A stretch of 64,000 nucleotides of DNA from Paenibacillaceae bacterium (GTDB taxonomy: Bacteria > Bacillota > Bacilli > Paenibacillales > Paenibacillaceae), in contig REGQ01000009.1 of the NCBI GenBank assembly GCA_004134985.1, forward strand, positions 124,001-188,000, in the 5' to 3' direction. The notes beneath the pieces are model-generated. The model was not told the DNA's origin. It saw only the letters and a list, made by a program, of their open reading frames with translations, and made no database searches. The position numbers and the translations under genes are program-made. Of this stretch, positions 1-8,354 are shown in pieces (the stretch's first letter is position 1; the number at the start of each line of letters is the position of its first letter).

Positions 1-15
1 GTCCTGCCAATCCTC

Positions 16-55
16 CCGCTAACGCAGCGAACGTGGCCGGCAGCCGCGTTAGCGG
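16..55. terminator. Inverted repeat downstream of the YitT gene, probable terminator
   Basis: Two perfect 10-base arms (CCGCTAACGC and GCGTTAGCGG) flank a 20-base loop just beyond the minus-strand stop at 76-78. No clear T-run follows on the minus strand, so it may be only an mRNA-stabilising hairpin. Confidence 0.45.
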
Positions 56-75
56 CTTGCATCAACGGCTCAGCT

Positions 76-909
76 TCAGCCCTTCGGCTTGCGAAAATCG
101 CCTATTACACCGACGGTCTCCACTACATTGACGAATGCGCCGGGATCAAAGGCGATAACCGTCTTGCGGAGCTCTGGGAGCTCATACCTTGTTGTTACCG
201 TCATTAGCATGTCCTTTTCCGTTGAAGAGTAAGCGCCGCGTGTACGGATAATAGTCACACCCCGCGGCTTGGTTAACAGCTTGTCCAGCAGTTTGTCCGT
301 TTCATTGGTCACAATAAAGGCGGTAACTTTCACATGCCTGATATGTATCATATCCACTAGCTTGCCCGCAGCGAACATGGAAAGCATGGAAAACATCGCC
401 GCATCCCAGTCGCCCGTCAACAACCCTAAGGCAACGATGACAAGGCCATTAAGCCAAAAGATAAGCATGCCGACAGGCAGATCGCGCCGCCGTGTCACAA
501 TCGTCGCAATAATATCAAAGCCGCCTGATGATCCGCCATTGCGAAGCGCCAGTCCGCTGCCGATTCCGATAATGACGCCGCCGAACACGGCGCCAAGCAG
601 CGGCTCACCGGCGAGCGGTTTGACAGGAATAAGCTGCAGCCACAGTGTTGTACTTACGACAGAAACGATGCTCCAGGCAATGAAAGGGCGGCCAAGCGAC
701 AGAAATCCCCAAAGTAGAATCGGGAAATTAAGCGCAAAATATAGCCAGCCGATGTTGCTCCCAGTCATGTAGCCGATAATCATTGAAATTCCCGACACGC
801 CTCCGCTAAGCAGACCATGAGGCACCAATAACAGATTGAAGCCGACCGCGACAAGAAAAGCGCCTAAAACCATATTTGCCAGCACGCCGGCATTGCGCAA
901 CAATTGCAT
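76..909 (-). CDS. YitT family membrane protein (DUF2179 C-terminus)
   Basis: The 277-residue protein has five to six hydrophobic segments over roughly residues 8-175, glycine-rich in the family pattern (LLSGGVSGISMI, GSGLALRNGGSSGGFDI). A soluble domain near residues 200-275 (KVTAFIVTNETDKL, RGVTIIRTRGAYS) matches DUF2179. YitT proteins are widespread Firmicutes membrane proteins without a settled biochemical role. The frame is open upstream to 1152, but that would overlap the divergent helicase promoter and gene. The ATG at 909, preceded by GGGATGTG, gives the usual family length. It is divergent from the helicase gene. Family assignment is firm; function is unknown. Confidence 0.85.
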   Translation of the reverse strand: MQLLRNAGVLANMVLGAFLVAVGFNLLLVPHGLLSGGVSGISMIIGYMTGSNIGWLYFALNFPILLWGFLSLGRPFIAWSIVSVVSTTLWLQLIPVKPLAGEPLLGAVFGGVIIGIGSGLALRNGGSSGGFDIIATIVTRRRDLPVGMLIFWLNGLVIVALGLLTGDWDAAMFSMLSMFAAGKLVDMIHIRHVKVTAFIVTNETDKLLDKLLTKPRGVTIIRTRGAYSSTEKDMLMTVTTRYELPELRKTVIAFDPGAFVNVVETVGVIGDFRKPKG

Positions 910-1011
910 GTATTCACATCCCAGCGATTGCGAAAGCATTTTTGACTGCTTTCGATATTTACCCTTTAGCATTTGTAAAAGTAGGTGACTGGTATTCATA
1001 TGAATATTTGT

Positions 1012-1019
1012 GCTATAAT
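1012..1019 (+). promoter_or_regulatory. Extended -10 promoter of the DEAD-box helicase gene
   Basis: TGCTATAAT (extended -10, TGnTATAAT) lies about 80 bp before the TTG start at 1100. No good -35 is seen, which is common for extended -10 promoters. Confidence 0.55.
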
Positions 1020-1099
1020 AAATTATGATACCTGCCACGTTCAGTTTAGGCAGTTGTTTATGATTCGTATGCTCTATATGTGAAGGAGTTTGAAGAAGT

Positions 1100-2695
1100 T
1101 TGAAAACATTTGCTGAATTTGGCTTGGAAACTAAAGTGTTGCAAGCTATCACCGAATTGGGATTCGAAGAATCGACCCCGATTCAGGACAAATCGATCCC
1201 GATTGCGCTAACAGGCAAGGACTTGATTGGTCAGGCTCAAACAGGAACAGGGAAAACCGCAGCTTTCGGTATTCCGATGATTAACAAAATCCCTGTAACA
1301 GAAGACCGCATTGTTGCCTTGATTATGACGCCTACACGGGAGCTTGCCATTCAGGTGGCTGAGGAAATTGGAAAACTTTCCCGATACAAAGGCACGCGCT
1401 CGCTGCCGATTTACGGTGGACAAGATATCGGCCGTCAAATCCGTGCATTGAAGAAGCGTCCTCAAATCATTATCGGCACACCTGGACGTCTGCTAGACCA
1501 CATTAACCGTAAAACGATTCGTTTGGATGATGTGCAGACAGTTGTGTTGGATGAAGCGGACGAAATGCTGGATATGGGCTTTATGGATGATATTCAGGCT
1601 ATTCTTAAGCTGGTACCGGAAGAGCGCCACACAATGTTGTTCTCTGCGACAATGCCGCCGAACATTCAAAGGCTTGCACAACAATTCCTTAAAGAGCCTG
1701 AGCATGTTTCCGTCATTCCTAAGAACATTACGGCGCCTTTGATCGACCAGGCTTACATTGAAATTCACGAAAGACAGAAATTTGATGGCCTGAGCCGTTT
1801 GCTGGATATGGAGTCGCCTGATCTGGCTATTATTTTCGGACGTACAAAGCGTCGTGTCGACGAGCTGAGCGAAGCGCTACAGAAGCGCGGTTATTCTGCA
1901 GAAGGTTTGCATGGCGACCTTTCCCAGAATCAACGCGACAATGTTATGCGCAAGTTCCGTGACGGCAGCATTGACGTACTGGTTGCTACGGATGTCGCTG
2001 CGCGTGGACTTGACGTTTCCGGCGTAACGCACGTTATCAACTTTGATTTGCCGCAGGACCCTGAGAGCTATGTTCACCGTATCGGCCGTACAGGGCGTGC
2101 GGGTAAAGAAGGCACTGCATGGTCTTTCGTTACTTCCCGTGAAATCGATCATCTCCATTTCATTGAGAAAGTAACGCGTCAGCGGATTACCCGCAAGCCG
2201 CTTCCTAGCATGGCGGAGGCTATTGAGGGCAAACAGCGTCTTACAGCAGAGCGGTTGCTTGAAATCGTTCAAGAAGAAGATTCCCAAGAATACAAAGGTA
2301 CTGCGATTCAATTGCTTGATCGCTACGACTCTGTTCAGCTGTTGGCAGCTGCGTTGAAATTGCTTACCGGTGAGAAGAAGGATGTCAATATCGAATTGAC
2401 GCCTGAAGATCCGATCCGTGCTAAGAAACGCAGACCGGATGTACGCTCCAGCGGACGCCGTTTCTCAGGCGGACCATTCGGAAGCGGCAGCCGCAGCGGC
2501 GGAAGCAGCAGTGGATCATCGCGTGGACGCGATTACCGCGGCAACAGCAGCAGTGGCGGCGGCTACAAAGGTGGAAGCAGCCGCGATTCAAGCAGTCGTG
2601 GACGCAGCAGCAGCAGTGAAGGACGCAGTGATTATCGTGGTGGAGACAGCAGCCGCAGGCCGCGCAGTTCCTCCGATGATTATGTAAACAAGTAA
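1100..2695 (+). CDS. cshA: DEAD-box ATP-dependent RNA helicase (CshA-like)
   Basis: This 531-residue protein has the full helicase set: a Q-motif ([11 protein letters not shown]...TPIQ), Walker A AQTGTGKT near 46-53, PTRELA, DEAD near 151, the SAT motif, and a second RecA domain ending in [11 protein letters not shown] linker is followed by a Gly/Ser/Arg-rich tail from about residue 450. Such tails in CshA/DeaD-type helicases bind RNA. In Firmicutes this class unwinds structured RNA in mRNA turnover and cold adaptation. The start is TTG at 1100 with GAAGGAG 11 bases upstream. The class is certain; the choice of CshA over a sister paralogue is inferred from length and tail. Confidence 0.9.
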   Translation: MKTFAEFGLETKVLQAITELGFEESTPIQDKSIPIALTGKDLIGQAQTGTGKTAAFGIPMINKIPVTEDRIVALIMTPTRELAIQVAEEIGKLSRYKGTRSLPIYGGQDIGRQIRALKKRPQIIIGTPGRLLDHINRKTIRLDDVQTVVLDEADEMLDMGFMDDIQAILKLVPEERHTMLFSATMPPNIQRLAQQFLKEPEHVSVIPKNITAPLIDQAYIEIHERQKFDGLSRLLDMESPDLAIIFGRTKRRVDELSEALQKRGYSAEGLHGDLSQNQRDNVMRKFRDGSIDVLVATDVAARGLDVSGVTHVINFDLPQDPESYVHRIGRTGRAGKEGTAWSFVTSREIDHLHFIEKVTRQRITRKPLPSMAEAIEGKQRLTAERLLEIVQEEDSQEYKGTAIQLLDRYDSVQLLAAALKLLTGEKKDVNIELTPEDPIRAKKRRPDVRSSGRRFSGGPFGSGSRSGGSSSGSSRGRDYRGNSSSGGGYKGGSSRDSSSRGRSSSSEGRSDYRGGDSSRRPRSSSDDYVNK

Positions 2696-2702
2696 AAGGA
2701 TG

Positions 2703-2766
2703 ACCGGGATGTTCCGCATAGCCGTGGCTCCGGATATTGGGCCGGAATGCGAAAATCCCGGTTTTC
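2703..2766 (+). terminator. Terminator of the helicase gene
   Basis: ACCGGGAT pairs with ATCCCGGT, with inner CCGCAT/ATGCG pairing, and TTTTCG follows. It lies just after the stop codon. Confidence 0.6.
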
Positions 2767-2850
2767 GTCATGTCAATATGGGCTCGGCCTTTGAGGCCGG
2801 TTGTTCATATTGGCTGAGAAATGATAACGTTTTCTGCAGGGGGGATCAGC

Positions 2851-3651
2851 ATGGAGATGAGAGGCCTTATGGGAGGCTTTTACAAAATTTCCGAATGGAT
2901 TATGCGGTTGTCGGTGACCAATTTGCTTTGGATAATTTGTTCCTTGCCTTTTGTGTTCTTTCTGGCGACTGCGCTGTTCATGTCAGGAGATAGTGAAGGC
3001 CAACTGATGGGTGGGTTAATTCTTACGGCAATTGTTGCGCCGTTTACCTTCTTTCCGGCGACAGCGGCGCTCTACTCAGTAGCGCGAAAGTGGGTCATGG
3101 GGGATGTCGATGTACCGCTGCTTAAAACCTTTTTCCGAGGTTATAAGGAGAATTATCTCCAGAGTATGTTCGGGGGCATTCTGTATACGATCCTGCTCGT
3201 CATCATGTTCGTGGATTACCGCGTATATTTGAATGAATTGCAGTCACTGCAAATTCTGTCTTTCGTGTTCATCGGCTTGATCTTCTTGCTGTTCGTCTCC
3301 ATGTTCAACTATTTTTCCATGATGGTTCACTACCACATGAAGACGTTTCAATTGCTCAAAAATGCCATCTTGATCACGATTGGCCGGCCTTTCCGGTCAT
3401 TGTCAACTGTGCTCATGAGCGGTGCGGTCGTTTTCTTCAGCATGCAGTTCACGTTTCTCATCCCGTTTTTCATGGGAAGCTTGATTGCGGTAGCATCTTT
3501 CTACAATTTCCATCTGATTTACCTGAAACTGCAGGATCAGCTTGAGAAAGCAGCACAGGAAGAAAGTGAAAAAGAAGAGGATGAAGATGACAAGCTGGAG
3601 CGTGATTTGATGGAAGGTGCGCGCGACGATGCCGCCGATCAAAGAAAATGA
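2851..3651 (+). CDS. DUF624 (YesL-like) membrane protein
   Basis: The 266-residue protein opens with MEMRGLMGGFYKISEWIMRL, the signature opening of the DUF624/YesL family, followed by five or six membrane segments over about residues 25-215. It ends in a highly charged, Glu/Asp/Lys-rich tail. Family members often sit beside carbohydrate ABC transporters, but here the gene stands alone between the helicase and the 6S RNA. The start at 2851 is chosen for the strong GCAGGGGGGATC ribosome-binding site; the frame is open from 2821. Role unknown. Confidence 0.8.
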   Translation: MEMRGLMGGFYKISEWIMRLSVTNLLWIICSLPFVFFLATALFMSGDSEGQLMGGLILTAIVAPFTFFPATAALYSVARKWVMGDVDVPLLKTFFRGYKENYLQSMFGGILYTILLVIMFVDYRVYLNELQSLQILSFVFIGLIFLLFVSMFNYFSMMVHYHMKTFQLLKNAILITIGRPFRSLSTVLMSGAVVFFSMQFTFLIPFFMGSLIAVASFYNFHLIYLKLQDQLEKAAQEESEKEEDEDDKLERDLMEGARDDAADQRK

Positions 3652-3663
3652 CGTGACCATTGG

Positions 3664-3692
3664 TTTACTTTTGTACACAAAGCGTCTATAAT
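3664..3692 (+). promoter_or_regulatory. Sigma-A promoter of the 6S RNA gene
   Basis: TTTACT (-35) and a consensus TATAAT (-10, 3687-3692) are separated by 17 bases. Transcription would begin near 3699. Confidence 0.65.
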
Positions 3693-3698
3693 AATCAT

Positions 3699-3883
3699 TA
3701 CATCCTGCGGTGTTCGTTACGGCTTTACGTTGTTTTGAACCAATGGCTGTTTCACGGGAGTTCTATATCGAAGCGTAGCTGTCATGCCCCCGAAAAGGGA
3801 CTTCAAAATCGCTTCTGCGGACACCCACCTGCGAAAGCGGGTTCTGAAACATGTGAGTCGGACGGCATCGGCGGGTTTTAATT
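3699..3883 (+). ncRNA. ssrS: 6S RNA (SsrS/BsrA-BsrB type)
   Basis: There is a consensus promoter at 3664-3692. The ~185-base transcript folds end to end: CCTGC near 3711 pairs with GCGGG near 3876, extended by GGTGT with GCATC. Blocks characteristic of Firmicutes 6S RNA are present (TGTTCGTTACGGC, GAACCAATGGC, GCGGACACCCACCTG, GCGGGTTC). No conserved reading frame fits. 6S RNA binds the RNA polymerase holoenzyme by mimicking an open promoter and down-tunes sigma-A transcription in stationary phase. The call rests on recalled consensus blocks plus the closing stem; a covariance search was not possible. Confidence 0.75.
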
Positions 3884-4043
3884 TTTATGCAAGCATAGGA
3901 TTGCGTGCTGCATATCTATGGCGGACTACGGTTTAAGTGACCTGCGGGTCTGAAGCGTATACAATTGTTGTACTTGAAAGCTGGCTCCACTTTACGGAAT
4001 TGTGCATACATACATACATAGACGTCGGAGGGGGAGATGATCG

Positions 4044-4433
4044 TTGCTAAAGCGGACGCTGATCGGGCTGCTGCGCAGTTTCGAACAGACAGGTGATAAA
4101 GCGAAAGATCCTTTACTGAAATCCCATGTTTACAAGCTATCCAAGGATAAGGCCTGGGAAGAAATTGTATCCACGTTGAAGAAGATGCAGGGCTACAAAG
4201 TACTTCATGAAGTCATTTCTGTCGGAGAGATCGTCGTAGAGAAGCGGACGGTAACCGGGAGAACGATGGACATAACGGTGTCGGTTATCAGTATTAATCC
4301 GGTAACAACAGCGGTCGATATCTATTCCGCATCACGCGGTTCTTTCGGGGATCTTGGTTCGAACTATCGTGTTATCCTTGACATCTACCGTGTGCTTGAT
4401 AAGAAACTCACTACTTACAAAGTAACGTCCTAA
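4044..4433 (+). CDS. DUF1499-like conserved cytosolic protein
   Basis: The 129-residue soluble protein has no signal peptide. Its C-terminal half (VDIYSASRGSFGDLGSNYR) resembles the DUF1499 pattern of 'IxxxSASRxGxxDxGxN'. The start is TTG at 4044, preceded by GGAGGGGGAG; a nearby ATG at 4037 is in a frame that closes after about 19 codons. It is monocistronic, between the 6S RNA and a strong bidirectional terminator. Function is unknown and the family link is moderate. Confidence 0.7.
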   Translation: MLKRTLIGLLRSFEQTGDKAKDPLLKSHVYKLSKDKAWEEIVSTLKKMQGYKVLHEVISVGEIVVEKRTVTGRTMDITVSVISINPVTTAVDIYSASRGSFGDLGSNYRVILDIYRVLDKKLTTYKVTS

Positions 4434-4446
4434 TCCTTCAAATAAT

Positions 4447-4477
4447 AAAGCGAGCCAGGGCGACCTCGGCTCGCTTT
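4447..4477. terminator. Bidirectional terminator between the DUF1499-like gene and tpx
   Basis: The perfect 10-bp arms AAAGCGAGCC/GGCTCGCTTT have A- and T-rich flanks and serve the two convergent genes. Confidence 0.85.
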
Positions 4478-4514
4478 ATTTGTGGAAATTTAGATCTATG
4501 ACTTGTGGTTATAG

Positions 4515-5033
4515 TTACAGCAGTTCTTTAACTGCGGCAATTGCCTGCTCATAGTCAGGGTGGTCGGTCATTTCTTTTAATACTTCAACGTATTGAATCG
4601 TATCGTTGCTGTCAATGACGAAGATCGCACGCAGATCCAGCTTCAGTTCTTTAATCAGCACGCCGTATGAAGCGCCGAAATTGTTGTCTTTATAGTCGGA
4701 GAGCAGAACGACCTTATCGACGCCTGCAGCGCCACACCAGCGCGCCTGAGCGAAGGGCAGGTCAACACTGACAGTGAGAATTACGACATCGTCGCCGAGT
4801 TTGGCGGCTTCTTCATTAAAACGGCGGGTTTGGGCATCGCAAACCCCGGTGTCAATTGAAGGTACGACGCTGATCAGTTTTACTTTACCTGCATAATCTT
4901 GAAGAGAAACAACATCAACCAGTGATTTGTTTAATTGGAAATCAGGCGCTTTGTCGCCTTTCTTAAGTTCCGGTCCGATCAAAGTAATCGGGTTGCCTTT
5001 AAGGGTGGATGCACCAGTACGTTCTTGTGTCAT
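4515..5033 (-). CDS. tpx: Thiol peroxidase (Tpx, atypical 2-Cys peroxiredoxin)
   Basis: Full length for the family (172 residues). The peroxidatic Cys is C65 in SIDTGVCDAQTRRF and the resolving Cys is C100 in ARWCGAAGVD. LKGNPITLIGPELKKGDKAPDF is the usual Tpx N-terminal signature region (quoted here as its two halves around residues 11-32). The enzyme reduces hydroperoxides using thioredoxin. It is monocistronic, divergent from the rhomboid gene, with GAGGATTCTATT upstream of its ATG. Confidence 0.95.
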   Translation of the reverse strand: MTQERTGASTLKGNPITLIGPELKKGDKAPDFQLNKSLVDVVSLQDYAGKVKLISVVPSIDTGVCDAQTRRFNEEAAKLGDDVVILTVSVDLPFAQARWCGAAGVDKVVLLSDYKDNNFGASYGVLIKELKLDLRAIFVIDSNDTIQYVEVLKEMTDHPDYEQAIAAVKELL

Positions 5034-5135
5034 AATAATAGAATCCTCCTCATGATTTGTGGTATGCTTTCCCGATTCATTATAATCGTTTATAAACAGG
5101 GTTGTCCAATTAATGGTGCTGAAAGGGTGTTGACG

Positions 5136-5774
5136 GTGGTTTTTTTACGGTATGAAAGTTTTCGTTCGTATTTGCGGCTTTATCCTGTCACTTCGGTGCT
5201 GCTTGCCATTAACTTGATCATGTTTTTGCTGACAGAGTTTATGGGCGGATCAACTGATAATGAAACCTTGTATAGATTTGGTGCTTTCTCCCAATGGATC
5301 GGTGATCCTTATGGATTTGAAGAGCCATGGCGCTACATTACCTCCCAGTTTTTGCATATCGGTTGGCAGCATTTATTGTTCAACTGCTTCTCACTCCTCG
5401 TGTTTGCGCCGCCACTGGAGAGGCTGCTCGGGAAAGTGAAATATTTGCTGTTGTATTTGGTTTGCGGTATTGGAGGAAACCTGTTAAGTGCCTATGTGAC
5501 AGCATCAAAATGGTCTGAAGGGACAATGCCCATTATTCATTTGTCTGCTGGCGCCTCAGGAGCCATATACGGGGTGTTCGGTGCTTACTTGTACCTGGCG
5601 CTGCTGCGCAAGCACACCTTGGATGATGCGTCCCGCAAGACAGTATTTACAATTCTGATTATCGGTTTAATCTATTCCATTCTGATGCCATCGATTAACA
5701 TTATGGCGCATATTGGCGGTTGTTTTACCGGGTTTATGCTGCATGGCCTGCTGGCTCGCAGAAAGTTCAAGTAA
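5136..5774 (+). CDS. Rhomboid family intramembrane serine protease
   Basis: The 212-residue protein has six predicted membrane helices. Catalytic features are visible: HLSAGASGAIYG (GxSG nucleophile Ser) and the His in MAHIGGCFTGF, plus the HLLFNCFSLLVF helix carrying the family's HxxxN. Rhomboids cleave transmembrane segments within the membrane. GTG at 5136 is chosen because GAAAGGG ends eight bases before it; TTG 5130 is an alternative, and the open frame back to 4935 overlaps tpx and is not credible. Substrate unknown. Confidence 0.88.
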   Translation: MVFLRYESFRSYLRLYPVTSVLLAINLIMFLLTEFMGGSTDNETLYRFGAFSQWIGDPYGFEEPWRYITSQFLHIGWQHLLFNCFSLLVFAPPLERLLGKVKYLLLYLVCGIGGNLLSAYVTASKWSEGTMPIIHLSAGASGAIYGVFGAYLYLALLRKHTLDDASRKTVFTILIIGLIYSILMPSINIMAHIGGCFTGFMLHGLLARRKFK

Positions 5775-5804
5775 TTCCCCTGGAAGGGGCGAGGAGACGA
5801 AAGC

Positions 5805-6707
5805 ATGGAGTTGCGACAACTGTACTATTTCGTGAAAGTGGCTAAGAAAGAGCATGTTACCCAAGCGGCGGAGGAGCTTCATGTAGCCCAATCAGCGGTC
5901 AGCAGGCAGATTCATCAGCTGGAAGAGGAATTGGGTGTGCAGTTGTTCTTGCAAAAGGGGCGGAATGTGCAGTTGACACCGGCTGGGCAGTTGTTTTTAA
6001 AGCGTGCGGAAGTGATCCTCGGGGACTTGGAACGGGCGGTATTGGAAATCCATGAATTTATGGACCCGTATTTGGGTGAGATTCGGCTTGGATTTCCGCA
6101 CAGTTTGGGTATCCAACTGATCCCGCAGGTTGTTTCGGAGTTTCGCAAGCTTCACCCCAACGTAAAGTTCAAATTCAAGCAAGGGATGTACCCCTCACTC
6201 ATACGTGAAATTGTGAAAGGCGAAGTTGATATTGCCTTTATTTCGCCGTGTCCACAGCAGCATGAGCAGGTTATCGGGGAAGTGCTGCTCACAGAAGAGC
6301 TGTATGCAGTCGTGCCGCCCAATCATATCCTCGCCAGGGAGAGCACGATCCGGCTTGACGCACTTGCCAATGAGAAGTTTGTATTGTTCAGTGAAGGGTA
6401 TTCATTGCGTCCTATCGTGTGGGAAGCTTGTCTGGAAGCCGGCTTCACGCCTGAGATCGGGTTTGAAGGCGAAGAAACGGAAACCATCCGCGGTTTGGTT
6501 GCGGCAGGGATGGGCGTCAGTCTGCTTCCTGAGATGGCTTTGTACCCTGCAGGCGGTCAGTTGATGCCGGTTAAGGTGAAGGTGACATCGCCCCGTGTGA
6601 CGCGTACAATTGGCTTGATAAGACGTTCCAATCAAAAAATGCCGCTGGTCGCTCAGGTGTTTCACAAATTTTTGCTGGAGTTTTTTAAGAAGCGCCGAGA
6701 AAGTTGA
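5805..6707 (+). CDS. LysR family transcriptional regulator
   Basis: Standard 300-residue LysR protein. The N-terminal winged HTH (MELRQLYYFVKVAKKEHVTQ ... LHVAQSAVSRQIHQLE) covers about residues 1-60. A periplasmic-binding-like effector domain covers 90-295 with the conserved GEVDIAF and GLVAAGMGVSLLPEMAL motifs. Closest in style to the GltC/YwbI group, but the target cannot be read from context: the neighbours are a rhomboid gene in the same direction and a convergent protease gene. The start has GAGGAGACG upstream. Confidence 0.9.
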   Translation: MELRQLYYFVKVAKKEHVTQAAEELHVAQSAVSRQIHQLEEELGVQLFLQKGRNVQLTPAGQLFLKRAEVILGDLERAVLEIHEFMDPYLGEIRLGFPHSLGIQLIPQVVSEFRKLHPNVKFKFKQGMYPSLIREIVKGEVDIAFISPCPQQHEQVIGEVLLTEELYAVVPPNHILARESTIRLDALANEKFVLFSEGYSLRPIVWEACLEAGFTPEIGFEGEETETIRGLVAAGMGVSLLPEMALYPAGGQLMPVKVKVTSPRVTRTIGLIRRSNQKMPLVAQVFHKFLLEFFKKRRES

Positions 6708-6720
6708 ATAATTCGTTAAC

Positions 6721-6756
6721 AAAAGGCTTCTCTGTCCACGGACAGAGAAGCCTTTT
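6721..6756. terminator. Bidirectional terminator between LysR and zinc protease genes
   Basis: A perfect 16-bp stem (AAAAGGCTTCTCTGTC and its complement) with a four-base loop; A/T ends serve both strands. Confidence 0.9.
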
Positions 6757-6803
6757 GTGATGTTTGAAATATTCAATAGTATTGATCTGATTTCAGTTCC
6801 CGC

Positions 6804-7484
6804 TTATTGACGGTTGGAATTCGTAAAGATCATAATGAATTTCAGTAGTTGCAGAAAAGAAATCAGTGCTGCCGCAACATAGGTGAGAGCAGCTGCATTG
6901 AGAACCTTCGCTACGCCGCGCTCTTCCTCATTCGTCACATACCCTTCGGAGATCATAATATCGCGCGCTCTGCTGCTGGCGTTAAATTCAACCGGGAGTG
7001 TTACGAGCTGAAAAGCGACTGCTGCGCTGAAGAATACAATTCCGAGTCCGAGCAACCCTGTTACATTAAACAGAATACCGGCAATGAGCAGAAAGGGGGC
7101 AGCTCCAGAAACCAGGTTAACAACCGGAAACATTCGATGGCGCAATACGAGCATCGGGAAGTGTACTTTATGCTGAATTGCATGTCCTACTTCATGGCAG
7201 GCAACAGATACGGACGAAATAGAGCTGCCGTAATAGACTTTTTCCGACAATCTGACGATGCGATTGATCGGATCGTAATGGTCGGAGAGCTCACCCTGTA
7301 CAGGCTCGATTGGGACATCGTGCAGTCCGTTTGAATCAAGCATGTGCCTTGCTGCCTGAGAACCGCTTAAACCTCTCATTGTCGGAACATCAGACCATTT
7401 TGCAAAGGTACCCTTTACACGGAATTGCGCCCAAATCGAGATAATAAAAGCTATGATAATCAGAAAGTCAAGGGGGTAATACAC
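6804..7484 (-). CDS. Membrane zinc metallopeptidase (YugP family)
   Basis: This 226-residue protein has an N-terminal membrane anchor (YYPLDFLIIIAFIISIWAQF), the HExxH metal site HEVGHAIQH near residue 97, and three C-terminal membrane helices. This is the layout of the YugP (PF04298) family. The motif predicts a zinc protease acting at the membrane; the substrate is unknown. ATGGAGGCGAG lies upstream of the start. The MerR-type regulator gene lies just upstream in the same orientation and may be cotranscribed. Confidence 0.88.
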   Translation of the reverse strand: MYYPLDFLIIIAFIISIWAQFRVKGTFAKWSDVPTMRGLSGSQAARHMLDSNGLHDVPIEPVQGELSDHYDPINRIVRLSEKVYYGSSISSVSVACHEVGHAIQHKVHFPMLVLRHRMFPVVNLVSGAAPFLLIAGILFNVTGLLGLGIVFFSAAVAFQLVTLPVEFNASSRARDIMISEGYVTNEEERGVAKVLNAAALTYVAAALISFLQLLKFIMIFTNSNRQ

Positions 7485-7513
7485 TGTTGCTCGCCTCCAT
7501 TTCCAAATTTATC

Positions 7514-7954
7514 TTATAAAAATGGACCTTTGCCAAGCAGAAGCATAAGTGCTTCGATGCAGGCCGCAGTCTGGGGCATTAGCTTTTTGACAACATGCTG
7601 AGCTTGCTGTGGTTTCAACTGATCGATGACAGGTTCAAACTCCTTTACTTCCCTCCGCAGCTTCTCAAGCTGGAGCTGCAGATCAGTCAATTTGCGTGAC
7701 ACATCTTCCTCCGCAGCGACTTTGCTCCATTGATTGAGTGTCATCTTGATTTCGTCTAATGTATATTTCTCCGTTTTCATTTGTTCAATACGTCTCAGGC
7801 GGGTCAAAGTTTCGTCGCTGTACAAACGGTAATTTTTGGCCGATCGCTTCTCTGGATGCAACAATCCAATAGATGTGTAAAAATCAATCGTTCGCGGACT
7901 AACATTGGCTTTCTTCGCTAACTCGCCGATCCGATACAAAGGATTATCACTCAT
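7514..7954 (-). CDS. MerR family transcriptional regulator
   Basis: The 146-residue protein has a MerR HTH at residues 1-70 (YRIGELAKKANVSPRTIDFY, then GLLHPEKRSAKNYRLY), a long helical dimerisation region about 75-120 and a short C-terminus. ATG 7954 is preceded by AAGGAGACGAAT; an upstream ATG at 7987 lacks a site. No Cys-rich metal-binding loop or effector domain is present, so the signal is unknown. It lies 29 bp upstream of the protease gene and may regulate it. Confidence 0.88.
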   Translation of the reverse strand: MSDNPLYRIGELAKKANVSPRTIDFYTSIGLLHPEKRSAKNYRLYSDETLTRLRRIEQMKTEKYTLDEIKMTLNQWSKVAAEEDVSRKLTDLQLQLEKLRREVKEFEPVIDQLKPQQAQHVVKKLMPQTAACIEALMLLLGKGPFL

Positions 7955-8271
7955 ATTCGTCTCCTTCCTCGAATCCCTGTCTATCATTATATTATCTATG
8001 ATACAGAATATAGAACCATACAGTCAAACGTTGTGCTTTCCATATTCTTAACATCCTGTGAACAATGCGATCATTAACAACAACAAAAAAGCGGCTTAAT
8101 TATATTGATAGAAATAATGCCATCAGTTTGAAAGTTGATAAAACACGAAATATAACTATGAAAAACTCCTTATTAGTGCTATAAAAATCTTTAATTCCTA
8201 ACATTAAAAAGTTATTTTATAACGAACGTTTGATTTTTAATAAGTTTTTTTGAATTATTTTTAAAAATATA
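7955..8271. other. AT-rich intergenic region upstream of amt
   Basis: About 320 bases separate the divergent MerR-type and amt genes. It is strongly AT-rich and no ORF with a ribosome-binding site was seen. The amt core promoter and GlnR box lie immediately to its right. Confidence 0.5.
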
Positions 8272-8300
8272 TTGTCAAATCGATTCATTCTGACTATAAT
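8272..8300 (+). promoter_or_regulatory. Sigma-A promoter of the amt operon
   Basis: TTGTCA (-35) and TATAAT (-10) with a 17-base spacer; start of transcription near 8307. Confidence 0.75.
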
Positions 8301-8321
8301 GACATTAAGTCTTTCTTAGGA

Positions 8322-8338
8322 TGTTAGAAAACATTACA
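8322..8338. promoter_or_regulatory. GlnR/TnrA operator
   Basis: TGTTAGAAAACATTACA matches the GlnR/TnrA consensus TGTNA-N7-TNACA at every fixed position. It lies about 15-31 bases after the predicted transcription start, a position suiting repression by GlnR when nitrogen is plentiful. A distal activating site was not found. Confidence 0.75.
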
Positions 8339-8354
8339 TTAGGGAGTGGTCACT

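Noticed and set aside
2418-2771. Ala-rich and Cys/His-rich frames over the helicase tail
   Set aside because: They are out-of-frame readings of the Gly/Ser/Arg-rich repeat at the helicase C-terminus.
3660-3881. Open frame of 73 codons covering the 6S RNA
   Set aside because: It has no ribosome-binding site and coincides with an RNA having promoter, closing stem and conserved 6S blocks.
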